DNA of 64,000 bases from Monocercomonoides exilis (taxonomy: Eukaryota; Preaxostyla; Oxymonadida; Polymastigidae), in the NCBI GenBank assembly GCA_001643675.2, contig LSRY02000077.1, positions 31,001 to 95,000 on the forward strand. The letters run 5' to 3'. How positions within the stretch are numbered: position 1 is the stretch's first letter; each line of letters starts with the position of its first letter. A program made the translations under genes and the position numbers. Shown here one piece after another: positions 21,601 to 30,759 of this stretch. The notes beneath the pieces were generated by a model. The model had not been told where the DNA came from. It saw only the letters and a program-made list of their open reading frames with translations, and ran no database searches.

Positions 21601-24228
21601 ATGCAATATGACACATTAGAACGATTTGTGGACGAAAAGAAGGGGGCTGACTCAGAAGGGTGTGGGAGAACGAAGGCTAATCCGTGCAAGACAATTGGAT
21701 CAGCTATTGATGAAAGCTCAAATCTTTCTCAAAAGAAGTTAATTTTGATGGGAAAAGAATTCATTCTCAAAAGCACACTCCACACGAAGGAGAGCATTAT
21801 TGAAATATTCTCGTTGCCTGCAAACGAAATGGAAGCTGAGAGCAAAACGAGAATTTTGGGAGAATCAAATGAAAATGACTTTGCAATGTTCGACATATCA
21901 AGCGGTGGGAAAATGCATTTCAAAGATCTGTGCTTAGTGAACGACGCTGACAAAATTACAGGAGCAGGGGTATCGAAGATCATCTCGTTGACAGACGAAG
22001 GCGAAGAGGTCAGTCTTGAGTCATGCGACATTTCTGGGGAAAATACAAAAGAAAAAGTGCTCACAACAATTCTTGTACATATTTCATGTGGAACACTCAA
22101 AATGTCTTCTGTGAACGTGCGTTTTGATGGTGGAGATACAACACGTCCTGCGATTGTTTGCGAAGAATGCGTTAAGTCCATCATATGGTCAGGCGGATCA
22201 ATGACAGATGTGAACAAAAAAGGAGACACAGTGCAAAGAGGAAGTGCACTTTATATTGACGGGAGAAATGCAAAGTCTATCATATCGGTGTCTTTGAAGA
22301 ACATCATATTTGATAACTGCGTTACAAGCGAAAGCGACTGTGGAGGAGCAGTTACACTTTTTGTTGCAGATAACAAGAGCTTAACTGTTCTTCATTCTTT
22401 GAAGTTTAAAAAATGCGGTTCGGATGATGAGGCAAAAGGAAAAGGAGGAGGATTATACGTTTCATTTGAAGAATTTACTTCAAGCAATTTTCCAATTTCG
22501 TTCAATTTAATTTCATTCGAAGATTGTTCAGCTGCTGTTGGGAAGGATTTGGCGATTCAAAACGAGAAAGGGATGGACGGAATAACTTCCAGCTTATTTA
22601 ACGTCGATTTTGAAGAGTTGTACCACAAAGAAAATTTATTTGTTGTTATCGATGGAGCTGGAAAGGCACACGATTTGCTGAGCGGCCCTGATGCTTTGCC
22701 TTATTCATCAAGTAAGATTTATATGTCTTACAGCACTGGCACAAATAAGAATGACTGTGGAATGCAGAATTGGGAATGCAAGACCATCGAATATGGTATA
22801 CAGAAGCTGTCGCAAAATGAAGACAACGAGTGCTTCTTGATTTTGGAGACAGACACAGAGCTGGATGCGCTTTGCAGGTTTGTCAAAGGGATGACTTTGC
22901 AAGCATCTGAAGAAGCTGAGCGAAAAGTCATCAAAGTTGCAAATATTGATCAGAAGGCAAGGTCACATGTATTTTATGCTGAGGCGACTGGGAAAATGAA
23001 AGATTTGGCAATAGAGTATACGAATGAAGTGATATTTTATTGTAAATCTCTTATAACGATCACCAGTGCTCATTTCTCGATGATTCGCATAAGTATCCTT
23101 CCGACAGGAGAGATTAATAATCTCCGTTCAGCATCTTTGCTTGATGTTTCTAAATCAAACATGCTACTGAATGACTGCCAGTTCGCGGGATTGAAGCAAG
23201 AAAGCTACGAAAGCGCTTTTGTCAGGCAATTAGCTGAAAATAAAAATAAAATAGAAACAGAAAATAATAAAATGAAAAACAAAAGTCTTTTTGATACAAA
23301 TATGGACGAGTGCGCTTGGAGTGAAGGGCAAGTCTCATTTCAAAATTCAGATGTTACTCTGAACAATGTGACAATTGAAAGATCATACCAATCCGGCGGA
23401 CTTTCACTCATTCAATGCGGTGCCGTGAGATTGAGGGACTGTCTGTTCCGAGAAAATGGTGCTGATATCTCGTCGAATCCTTCTTTCCCTTCGATCAGAC
23501 GAAACATCATGTGCGAGGCCAGTAGTCAGGTTCATTCTTCAGTCGAACTTGAGAGCTTGCAGGACGAAAGCGACGGGAAGAAAGAAGGGACGATGCTGTG
23601 GATGTACAATTCAGCATCTGATTTGGCTTGCCACGTCAGCGGAAAGGTTGCGTATTCGATGAAATCTTTGCTTTTCACGCCTTCGATTGAATCTGTTGAA
23701 GCGAAAGAAGAAGAAAGAAGGCTTCATGTAACTGTAGGAGGAAAATTGCTTCTTCCTTGTTTCTCGTATGTCTGCTTTGTCGGATATAATGACACAACAT
23801 GGAGCGAATATGCTGTTGATAATTTAAAACAGGAATCAGAAGACAAGTTTTTATTTAGCATCAATCTTCAATACTTCATAGCCAAATATTTCACTGTCAA
23901 GTTCTATTACAACATAAACAACGAACGAATTTTCATCGAGAGCAATGTACCTTGGAACAACACACACATCGATCCTCCAATCGTTGGCCCTCAAAATTCT
24001 TCAAATGTCCCATTGATTGTTGGCTTGTCTGTTGGCGGAACTGTTGTCGTAATTGCGTCTATTGTGATTATTGTGATCTGCTGCAGAAAATACAGAAAGA
24101 ATTCTTCAAAGTATCAATCTATTAATGGAGTGAGCACAAATCTGCCTTCATATTTTCCTCATCATGAAGAATCTGGCGCAATTCAATATCAGTCTATCAC
24201 TTCTTCTCCGAGATCGCTTTATTATTAA
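12607..24228 (+). CDS. Giant type I membrane surface protein, nine Cys-motif/beta-helix modules (3873 aa)
   Basis: A single 11.6-kb exon. The ATG at 12607 begins a plausible signal peptide (MRWSFIFVIYYVCLA) followed by the mature start EDVTDAYVSDDGN. Near the C-terminus, NVPLIVGLSVGGTVVVIASI to VICC (about residues 3800-3828) is one membrane span, followed by a basic stop-transfer and a tail of about 47 residues rich in Ser and Tyr. The ectodomain repeats a module headed by 'V(S)-DG---C(G)----PC(K)(T/S)', seen near residues 21, 416, 797, 1302, 1683, 2112, 2558, 3018 and 3371. Each head precedes several hundred residues of short beta-strand repeats with GGG(I/L)(Y/F) and GGA(I/L) turns (for example KGGGIYVEG, CGGGIYANA, GRGGGLYIF), the signature of a right-handed parallel beta-helix like pectate-lyase or Pmp-type proteins. 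Probable role: cell-surface adhesion or host/bacterial contact (inferred). It belongs to a style of protein I associate with oxymonads and is not named. Confidence 0.88.
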   Translation: MRWSFIFVIYYVCLAEDVTDAYVSDDGNGFCTSEAQPCKTFEEALAAMDEWNNHKLTINVVGYITLHRDVILHALESGMEICSSSNSLSKIILPEVIKHEGSNYYPIQNEGFLALRNIDINQQPVMYDEEKRKKNGVLHSRYYFSMTDCKLSFNNPDDAVIETCNFCVEGQFTLSRLTIDKANGHTFSRSMFESSINYCQTIDITNCVFSDMTFKQGRFISLESETISVTNCSFKNVTSLGRWTSIILNSCTDKNSQLTLMIDNMTVENVNAPNAEEGGGMAIGLDPGSLLTVKGSQTLFKSCGCDTTKTGKGGGIYVEGDLDVELMFEKEIKFDDNHAFLGTNIFIFNMSLETVVQKDHFLFAADDNGVFSWKENELMGTKYSPKTQFIEDFYDYSAEDEILNLFMFLSGLKSRNIYLSQNGKDHIYCGLTVYPCESIAFSTSQFDIKNTNSKTLHLPAYKTTHLSKAVLLEKELSSVAFSVAGVFSQSNNEQMAEINIMQSIEALSDAERGSVNCHCTTSFHSIQFDLPDKFISTAVLPTSVISWMFDSHSAYLFLDKCSICAPENVLKPLEYRFLCGEGGSVKIVDTQMIGKDESKITTRWEESPFLISKMSGDLTISGLTMERIEVIDGACVSVTSGGESSELKVSIANSSFKSITSTCGREGGALSIKLNEENAAFQLKGNDATSFTSCAAEGCQSKGGGLFLEMTGENSLFQVPKSSSFVVFGKGNRATFGTGMYFVWDNLQTKKEDLTPLGEGLTAAENVVAVCDRGAMEKELDLFVYLKVVDDAAKSDEVYAGKSDRAELCLVAEYPCHLVSSAMKRFAADDKQKRIIVCGEVEIETDLTWGSTTNKEIVISSLPFNEELTRNVNQSHFTNAQSSRKSQKNNQFERSRMVLTANAAVKAQGDAAVKNTHTLTIEHITFLINEMKRDFHPSCLISSDNAMTVSMLQSTDRENVSELSSQSDCSVSLTDVYVLGDVGTERVTTLNSLLEINSGSLLISGLQISTQFTFAKSPISLADLLILAKITALKIGTEASSSPSAAFGDNNDNYLIVQEGPLIEINRNTINMNGDFSFIESANGPALINIGRDGHAIVSNSHIKRCLNGAASDGKGGVFGVSLIGELVLRNTTFESCGMKGEGGWGGAIYVTGSAELELHSCIIKDCFTGKGGKGCGGGLFIDKDLSEFVSEDTIISGCTTYGGCGGGIYANAKAEGNLVQAQIKMTFEGNGREEEDATAKGKDIFISDTHATEMTAEANPFYLCGTSEVGRKVYYSNLAIEPAVEKEEEGWLGYDIRKRKVNTNEGTTDANCGLSNEQPCKTIKTAIDLFPTQVGAGDDAEKTVELSEESDESEKETILVSKKKVAIEGKLREDRRIASIIITNLEVAGTLFAIDTDGTLNLKDVQITHNSKHEENCQSSLFQVNEGSQRANLILQNIQISTEAVYSLNKHFTASLIKSYSGKVRISDISISTFGLEQPAISIVGATSSLVIGGNTTLKFISQPTTDSPAGILINTGDEPIDVAIEGISIVDANAPASTKGGGICVFLSDESSSFHLCHEEAISSKEKVTLSGCRVSGEAGKGGCIFLSMKQSVDVKFPKYKANILFDSEGDVKSDAFKGKYLFFEAKSLLNCINNEKFGFLIEDYETYGDWPNLIGLDEAEFVNEEIELFRLIFATAENVIKINAKDGKDVTWCGGERNCKSFSYGVSRLDFESANPSLFLLGSNPFPVSEQLVCKGSEGNLKICGDSSSDAKANLVFAAEFSLSAKEDDSKESCILFESGTELENIIASVPEMFMTDDLEQPQAIFELRGTSGCLKLNKVTFTQRDSKTERELFGSHILRKDLSMKTIHSTTDLGSEYRLVLINDGSAEFVEVKLEKPETKDFLLFQSSPFFFSVSSGGHCTLSSCTFSGIKITVEREAVVEMKSCEGATNGATFTIRKCTFTECVSSKGVEGGALSIKSSLDTSRIRFLDDGPTSFANCQAEENEGRGGGLYIFLHSNEEPFGGVEFPKKKENFVIEGNCNAHEGKGIFLDVSDLSATVKKENFAFAELIDKAQRESLLYGRDDSVFTDKPIDLYSFLLDEYFSDVIFLKGENVDAQQALTSSQASFAFCGHFNAPCKSFGEGTKHFPKDSQRNRLVIEKKAFAEYTYFWTKFDELFVSGEPETFFKKTDLTENECSAIEDDNQYGILDFPSSLTTENDYQAVMSFDYPITFSHLVVSFPPSFKADTSFGGNACREENHSFKGNQQAGFVPRGLYFCNGAGTNGKISFEFCTFQLSSAPTSELNYYIISSTSGMISFKDVIFDGAQQATKYVSESPNINSHANGDEKFVLFNLSPIRLGGDDITGILISNSLFSHISIAQGPLFYLERLQSAVFENNIFTSICRNGDEEMEPPKIGGSIIDVVEQKAEYFITISGTQFSQCTSPLSKQGGAISIESPKSYVGNILKIDKGSSFEKCACNKDEGRGGAISFYYSALQDVTFSKLQFEDTNEAKIGKNIWVGFSTFDMNKLRNAFYGLRKFDRYEGAENEYAISIEGAEALETDLIPILNLNRMTVAYVSNDGNDDSELCGIKVLPCKTVMKAHSVLSHSIEDRYSTLKLLSRTVLSENIVARQQIVTVIESADERRKEIAEIPANMNRFGAEFQVVNILLVRNIEFICGAKNENSNDSKATYSSKEVENDNEMLIQSYYDAAFLIHNIQDAKLARLSLVSCTFTAGADMIKIKNNLICVDGGELDMDDVLFDGMGLDCNSAICVAYGGEVALTGVTIKNCVFVKYVIGLYPNSRCKLLRCLFSSLLLTYNSVVETFVEQNANKDAEEKHNIEFDDCEWRNITGYSCLSYSSKSRNGEIKLTKCSFSYCDSKMRYGIIFISSYQTNIITLNRITMFNCLCNVGGAVYISLLEQDSLESPPLLQSPVFSSKLTNEQQGNEESIIFHNCLFIGNISDSLVCHVCLCDSRKDFIKNTVFDDLCYSSSKTESVYLDVKVDPSQSGWKDNWMQYDTLERFVDEKKGADSEGCGRTKANPCKTIGSAIDESSNLSQKKLILMGKEFILKSTLHTKESIIEIFSLPANEMEAESKTRILGESNENDFAMFDISSGGKMHFKDLCLVNDADKITGAGVSKIISLTDEGEEVSLESCDISGENTKEKVLTTILVHISCGTLKMSSVNVRFDGGDTTRPAIVCEECVKSIIWSGGSMTDVNKKGDTVQRGSALYIDGRNAKSIISVSLKNIIFDNCVTSESDCGGAVTLFVADNKSLTVLHSLKFKKCGSDDEAKGKGGGLYVSFEEFTSSNFPISFNLISFEDCSAAVGKDLAIQNEKGMDGITSSLFNVDFEELYHKENLFVVIDGAGKAHDLLSGPDALPYSSSKIYMSYSTGTNKNDCGMQNWECKTIEYGIQKLSQNEDNECFLILETDTELDALCRFVKGMTLQASEEAERKVIKVANIDQKARSHVFYAEATGKMKDLAIEYTNEVIFYCKSLITITSAHFSMIRISILPTGEINNLRSASLLDVSKSNMLLNDCQFAGLKQESYESAFVRQLAENKNKIETENNKMKNKSLFDTNMDECAWSEGQVSFQNSDVTLNNVTIERSYQSGGLSLIQCGAVRLRDCLFRENGADISSNPSFPSIRRNIMCEASSQVHSSVELESLQDESDGKKEGTMLWMYNSASDLACHVSGKVAYSMKSLLFTPSIESVEAKEEERRLHVTVGGKLLLPCFSYVCFVGYNDTTWSEYAVDNLKQESEDKFLFSINLQYFIAKYFTVKFYYNINNERIFIESNVPWNNTHIDPPIVGPQNSSNVPLIVGLSVGGTVVVIASIVIIVICCRKYRKNSSKYQSINGVSTNLPSYFPHHEESGAIQYQSITSSPRSLYY

Positions 24229-25383
24229 TTTACATATTCCTAAAGATTCATCTGCCATTTTTTATTTTTCCTTTCCATTTTGTTTGTGTTTTTTTGCTAA
24301 GTTTAATGCTGTATTGACAAATTACTTTTTAAGAGTATGTTCAGAATTTTATAGAAAAGTTTGAATGAGTGAAAATTTTTTTTTGATCTTTCATTACCAT
24401 TTTTGTTTCATCGGTAAAAGTTATGGAGAATGATTCAACAAGTTTTCGAATAATTTTCTGAACTTTCTTTTTCATTGCATACTTTTTTTATGTTATATGT
24501 GAGCTTTTCTCACGATTTGGAACTTTTTTTCTGCTTGATAATTTTTTGACTCGCAAAAGGAAAATTTATACAAAAGTTAAATTGAAAATTTATAAGTAAT
24601 GAATCATTTATTTACTTGAAAAGTGATAATTTTTTGTTTGATTTTTGTTTTTGCATTTTCAATCACTTTATTTCAAGATAAATTATCGAATGAATTTTAT
24701 TTTTTGTTTTTTGAATAATTTTTTTAAAAATTGGATCTCACAAAATTAACGTAAAAGTTGATTTTTTTCACCACAGCAATGGACTTTCTGAATCATAAAA
24801 CAAATAGAAAAACAAACATTCACTTTACACAATCCATCATGATTTCATTCAAAATAACTTGAATTGCAACTGCTATTCAACATTTGTGTGAAACTTGTAT
24901 TTCTTTCAAGAGAATCATTTTCGTTTCAGAGCATTTCAAATATCTTTTAAGTTCGTTGCTTCAAATCCTGATGCAACATAAATATTTTATCTGTCCACAG
25001 CATCATCTATACACTTTCAAAACATCTGATTAATAATTTTCTATAAAAATATTCTTCAACTTCCTTTCAATTGAAGAACCATCAAAAAAAGCACTGCTAA
25101 TTTTCTATGCAAAGAATGAAATAAACAACAATGTTTAGAAAATTTTGTCATTTTAGTTCAATGTTTGATTCTTTTTTTGTGGACGTTTCAGAAAAATAGT
25201 GTTCATAAAAGAGGAAATACGTTTTTCCAATCATTCGAAATTCGAACAAATGAAGTATTCAAAATCTGTGAAGTGGAATTGCAAACATCGAAGTGATTTG
25301 AAAAATAAATAAATTAATAAATAAAATGCATCATCAATAAACAATGCTATCTTCTAAATGCTAATGAAAAACATAAAATAAGT
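24229..25383. other. AT-rich intergenic spacer
   Basis: 3' flank of the giant gene and the 3' flank of the downstream minus-strand pseudogene. T- and A-rich; no supported gene, RNA or repeat unit. Confidence 0.6.
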
Positions 25384-26797
25384 CTATAGTTTCAAACAAC
25401 AATGCAATCCGGTGAAGAAATCTTCATACCCATCTTCTTCCATCTTTTCATACACTTTTCTTTTCATCTCTATTCGTTTTACCTCCTCTTCTTTTCCTTT
25501 CATTTTGATATTCAATCTTTCGGCAAGTTCTTCAAAAAACGATAGATACATTGGAAACAAATATTGTTCAACATTTGATTGAATAAACACCTTCAAAACG
25601 CTTTCAACAGTTCAAATTTCAAGCAAAACGCCAATTCCCACTGAACTGTTTTTCACTGCACTAATTTATAATTCCATGCACATCTTGCTAATTTCTGTAT
25701 GATCTCCATTAACTGACCGAAGCACCCAAGAAACGCTTTTGATAAGCCCTTCAAATTCTTCATTCCACAATTTGCATCTGAGGAAATAAATCGCGAATAC
25801 TTCAAGCCAACTCATCAATGAAAGCTCTTCTCTCGCTTCCTTTCCTCTTTCCTCTCCCTTTTTTTTGTCCCAATCCACATTCCTTGTCAGCTCTTCCAAT
25901 TCCCTTGCTGCTTCTCTCGCTCAATGCAACTCATTCACAATAACTTCTTCCAAGCTATTGTCAACCAAAATCGATAAATCAAGAACTCCCATGCAGACTG
26001 ATACGCAAGCCGTGTCATAGTTCGATGCTCCTGATGATATTCAATGATTTTTTTTGATCTCATTCAAATATAATTCTTGTGCAAAATACTAATGAAAAAT
26101 GAGAAAAACATAAAAAATAAAATAAAAGTCAGTAAATAAAACGATATGCGCAAAAATTTTTCATACTTCATATCTCCCAATGCTATTCAAAGCTAATAAT
26201 GCCATTTCCACTTCTTTTCGAGTCTCTTCGCTTTCCTCTTTCTTCGAGGCAGCTTTCAGAAGGCAAGATACGCAAATTGAAAGTAATTCAGATGAGAGGT
26301 CATAATCAAGAGTTAGATAGCATTCGCAAACATCAACAAGAAGCTTTTCGTTCTTTTCTTCTTTTTTCTTATCTTCTTCAATCATGATCTTCTCAAATCT
26401 TTAGCTCAACGAAGAATAATTAAATGCGAAATTGATAACGTTATTAAGTACTTTGCAACATCCCGCAAACTTCAATAAATAAATAGCATTTTCAAAATTC
26501 AATTTCTTGCTTTCAATAATTCTATTTATTTTATCGAACAGTTCCTTTGTGAAAACTGTTTGAAATTCCACATAATTCAATTTTTCTACAATTTCATTCA
26601 ACTCTTCGATTTTCTGCATTTGTTCATCTTTTCCTCATTCTTCCAGTTCATGAAACAATTCTTCAAAAGGCATTCAAAAAATCAAATATTTTGTTCAGAA
26701 TGGTTCAAATCAAATAAATGAGCAAACTTGAAAACTGTTCTGTTCTGGCCGTAGCCTGAACTCCTTTTTCACATTTATCATCGTCCGATAAACTCAT
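25384..26797 (-). pseudogene. Decayed paralogue of the Glu/Lys-rich helical protein at 30760-32226
   Basis: Reading the minus strand from an ATG at 26797, the exon layout of the intact gene is retained: a short first exon ending TTTTCA-A, then GTTTG as intron start, and blocks matching the intact copy (DEQMQKIEELN, FTKELFDKI, AGCCKVL, EEDKKKEEKNEKLLVD, SSELLSICVSCLLKAA, EVEMALLALN, YHQEH, RLAYQSAW, ELEELTR, EKMEEDGYED). It is broken by an in-frame TGA in the first block near 26640, a TAA at about 26401 where the paralogue has Lys, frameshifts in the YHQEH-AYQSAW region (about 26050-25960), and a TGA near 25920. The first intron's 3' AG is also changed to AA. Several independent lesions make sequencing error an unlikely explanation. 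It probably arose by duplication of the nearby gene or family and is not functional. Confidence 0.88.
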
Positions 26798-28203
26798 TCT
26801 GCTTGTTATAAAAAATCTTCAAAAATCGGGGCGATGCTTGGCAAATAACAAAATAAAAGATAAATGCAAATATAGTTGATAATCTTGCAGTCTTAAAATG
26901 ATCGCAACACAAACTGTACTTTTTTTGCTTTATAAAAAGAAGTGCAAAATAAAGTGCGAAGAAGCCGCAAGTATTGGTTGAATGAAAACAGAAAATGGAA
27001 ATCTTTTGTTTTTTTGATCTAACCAACAAAAAATTTTAGTGAAGAAAAAGTTTTCGATTTTCTTTTTTCGTTTTGCAAATTGAGTTTGTTTTTTATTGGT
27101 ATGAAATTGGGTATGCTTATTGCACAGAAATATGCATTTTTAGAAAAAAGAAAAAGAAAAGAAGCAATCAAATTTCATTCAAGAAATGTATTTTTCGACA
27201 ATTGACAAACAATATTCAGACTGAAAACAAGGAAAAAAGATGCTTGAATTCTCAATGAATTTTATTTGATATTTTTTCTTGTTTTTCAATTTTCGTTTTT
27301 CATTCAAGATGATTCATAGGATTATCGGGGAAAAAAAAGAATTGTCGATTCAATTCTAAAATCAGTCAAGCAGCAGAAGAACATGGAAAAATGGTTTCAT
27401 TAAGAAATGAACAAATTATGAAAATTCTTGAAGGTCATCTCCATCATCAAGGATGGCAGGACAAATGATTGGTGGAAAAGCAACAATGAATGAAAAAGAC
27501 ATTTTTATAAGTCATTCATCAAAAACCTAGAAGAAATGAATCAGAGAATTCAGCTGCTCAGCCAAAAGAATGAAGAGAGTGGAAAAGAATTCCAATTCAA
27601 TGTCCAAATATTTCCATTTGCACACACTTTTCTCTTCTTGGAGCAAACAAGATACTCTTTGCTGGACTTCAACTACCACCAAATCTTTTCCCAATGGCTG
27701 ATGAGAATGAATGCACATCCCTTTTTGAATGTCTCTTCAATCCTTCCATTTTTTCTCTTTGTCAAAAAGCAGCACAGTCATCAGAAAAAATACCTGTCTT
27801 TTCAGTCATTTCTCATCTAACATTCTTTGAATGTTTCATCTGCCGCATAACGTAATTAGTCTTGAACATTTTTGGTCTCTCTCTATTTTCTACTTGTGTG
27901 ATGGTGCTGACAATTATCTTATCATCACCCTCACCCCAACCATTCGCATCGATATCAGCTTTTTCAATCTGCGCCCTTCTGTTGGATATACAAATTAAAA
28001 GAAATTGCAAAACCTCTCAATGAATGATACGGACATTTGTGATAATTGAATGAAGGAATTACGTGCAACGTCTTTTTCCTCTTCTTCTTCTTCCTCTTCC
28101 TCTTTCTCTTCCCCTTCATCTTTTTCTTTCTCTTGATAGTGAAATCTTTTCCCTTTCTTTCTTTCTTCTTTGACAACTATTTCTTTTTCTTCATCTTTCC
28201 TTC

Positions 28204-28205
28204 TT

Positions 28206-28245
<40 letters not shown>
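28204..28245 (+). repeat. (TTTCAC)7 hexanucleotide repeat
   Basis: Seven perfect tandem copies of TTTCAC. The complement (GTGAAA)n is not a telomere repeat I recognise. Confidence 0.9.
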
Positions 28246-28249
<4 letters not shown>

Positions 28250-28414
28250 TCTTTTTCATTCTCGTTCTCGTCTCGTTTTCGTCTCGTTCTCTTCTTTCTC
28301 CCTTCCCGTTTTCATTACTTGTCTGTATTTTTGCATAAGTTGGGGTGAAATACCGCTTGCAATTGATTCAATTCTATTCAGAATATGGAATTCCATTCAT
28401 CTTTGGACAAATGT

Positions 28415-28507
28415 GAAGAAGAAGAAGAAGAAGGTGAAGAAGAAGAAGAAGAAGAAGAAGAAGAAGAAGAAGAAGAAGAAGAAGAAGAAGAAGAAGAAGA
28501 AGAAGAA
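28415..28507 (+). repeat. (GAA)n trinucleotide microsatellite
   Basis: About 30 GAA units with a single GGT interruption near 28433. This is the second long GAA tract of the window and again has the purines on the top strand. Confidence 0.95.
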
Positions 28508-28861
28508 TGAGAAGGGGAAGAATAAGTTAAATTAGAAGAAGCAGAAGAGGAGGAGGAAGAAGAAGGAAGAATTGAAGGTATTGAATGACGAATAAGTTGT
28601 TGAGAAGTTAATAATAAGAATGAGAAAAGGAAGAATGCGAAGATTCCATCATCATCTTTCACGAAAGGTTGGATTGTCTAATCGAAGAAAAGGATGATGA
28701 AGTTGTTACTAATGCAGATGTTGATGATGATTATGCTTTTTCATTTTCTTCATTTCCTTTTTTCCCATCTTTTCCATCCTTTCCTTTTTTCTTATCTTTT
28801 TCTTTATACCCCTTGCTCTCATTCTCACAGAGCACTGATGCTTTTAGGAGTTTTTTTTTTT

Positions 28862-28864
<3 letters not shown>

Positions 28865-28920
<56 letters not shown>
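28865..28920 (+). repeat. (GT)n dinucleotide microsatellite
   Basis: About 28 GT units with one GC interruption at the left end, preceded by an 11-12 base T-run. Confidence 0.95.
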
Positions 28921-28925
<5 letters not shown>

Positions 28926-30759
28926 TTGAAAAACCAAACTTCTTTTATCATTATCGTCAGTACCACTTTTTTGATACTTCTTTGTTTGCGAGTGAAATCG
29001 AACTTTTGTTTTCCTTCACAAATTCATCGACAAATCAGCAATTCCTTCTTTCTCTTCGTCTTCTTCTCCTTCTTTTCCTGCATTTCCTTCTCCCTTTTCA
29101 TCCACACTTCCCTCTTCTCCCTATTCTCTTTCTTTTCCTTCGCATCTGTCAGCATACTCTCCTCACTGAAGCGGTCTTTCCATTCAGTTTTATGTAACTT
29201 TTCTTCACCCAGAAGCTGTTCAACATCGACGGAATATCATCCAGTGTTATTCAATCGACTGAACTGTGCTGATTGAATGAAAGAAGGAAAGGCGGAAAAG
29301 ATTCCTTTAAAAGAAGATGACGCTAAAAAAAAAACACGGTAAAAAAGCAAATTGAGTGTGAATGCTTTCACAAGTGACTGCAAGTTTTCGTGGATGGAAC
29401 TGGTGATAATCTGTAGTTAGTATTAGTTTTAGAGTGAAGTTATAAATAAATTCCAAAAAAAAAGAAAGTTAAAATTAATAAATCTTAAAAGAAAAGGAAA
29501 AAAGAAAAAGAAAGAAGAAAAAGTGAAAACATGAAATTATCATTGCAAAAAAAAGTTAGATTTATTTAAATTTTTTTAAATTTCCTTCTTTCTTATTTAA
29601 GTGAAAAAATGCAAAATTGTTTCATAAATTGTATGACACACCTTTATTTAATCAAACATTTCTATTGTAGTCTGTTCCGTCTTTTTGATTCGTTTCTTCT
29701 TCTTCCATGTGGCTTCAAGGTTTGCCTCGAAATCCACACAGAAATCGGTGAATCAACAATAATCATCAAAACAACCCAAAATGATGTATTTTCCAAAAAA
29801 CTTAACAAGCGTCTTTACCGATAAATACACATCAGCGGTAACACCATTGAACGATTAATATGTTGAAATGAATTCAAAATTCAGCATGTGCTTGGTTCCG
29901 CATATTATTTCAATCTCCCTTCGCCATCTCGACTTTGTTCATCTTCTCTCAGCCTCAAAACCTTTTGGAATAAAATCTCTTTCAATGATCAATAAACGAT
30001 GCTGTACATTGTTGCCTTGATAAATTCTCTTATGCGTTCAATTATAACGCGCTCAATCATCAAAAAACTGCGAATTGATGAAAGCTTCATTCCCTCCATC
30101 ATTTTTCATTCAGCTTGAACAACCCTCTCAAGTCACGAACAAATAACAAAATCATCCTGATGTCTCAAAACTTTTCCCAACACATTAAATTTGAAACATT
30201 CCCGGAAACAAGCAAACACTCTGAAATAACAGAAAAAATCATTTCTGACAAGGAAAGCTTCCAGAAAACTCTAAATGTGAGGGGAATAAGTGTAATATTA
30301 ATGTGTTTTAATTTAAAGGAGCTCTGAAGTGAGTGCACGATTAATGAGCAAACTGTTTCTTTTCTCTCTCTTTTTTTGAAAAGTTCAAAAAAGCACCAAA
30401 TTTCCCCTTCTTTGTTTCACTCAGAATGTTAAAATAGATATTTTTTTAAATACTCAATTCCAGACATGTGGGATATTTTCCGATATGTTCAACTATTCAT
30501 CGAAATTCAATCCATTTCCATGAAATGAATTATTGTTGGTTCGATCAGAAAGAAATTAAACTCTTTCGTATTTGGCTAAATACGACCATCATTTCAGCTT
30601 CTTTGTGATTTCTTTTTTAACAGAGATTTTTTTTTACTTATCAAAGGAATTGAGTGTGGCCTTTATCTTTGTTTTGTCATCAATCATCAATGTTGTTTTT
30701 GTTTTTTGTTTTTCAGTTGAATTTTTTTAGAAATTTGATCTTTGTTAATCATAGACAAA

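Larger units (their letters stand above)
26798..30759. other. 4-kb intergenic region rich in simple repeats
   Basis: Contains the TTTCAC, GAA and GT repeats listed separately plus pyrimidine-rich stretches around 28070-28300 and 28740-29160. Short ORFs (for example 27536-27820 and 30115-30327 on +) have no recognisable motif. The stretch 27360-27530 gives short protein-like pieces broken by stops, possibly another degraded gene, but I cannot assign it. Confidence 0.5.

Noticed and set aside
27536-27820. 94-codon plus-strand ORF in the spacer
   Set aside because: Aromatic-rich, no homology pattern, overlapped by an equally long minus-strand ORF; chance ORF in AT-rich DNA.
28204-28245. Telomeric repeat (TTTCAC)7
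   Set aside because: Only 42 bp, interstitial, and the motif lacks the G-rich TTAGGG-like form expected of telomeres.
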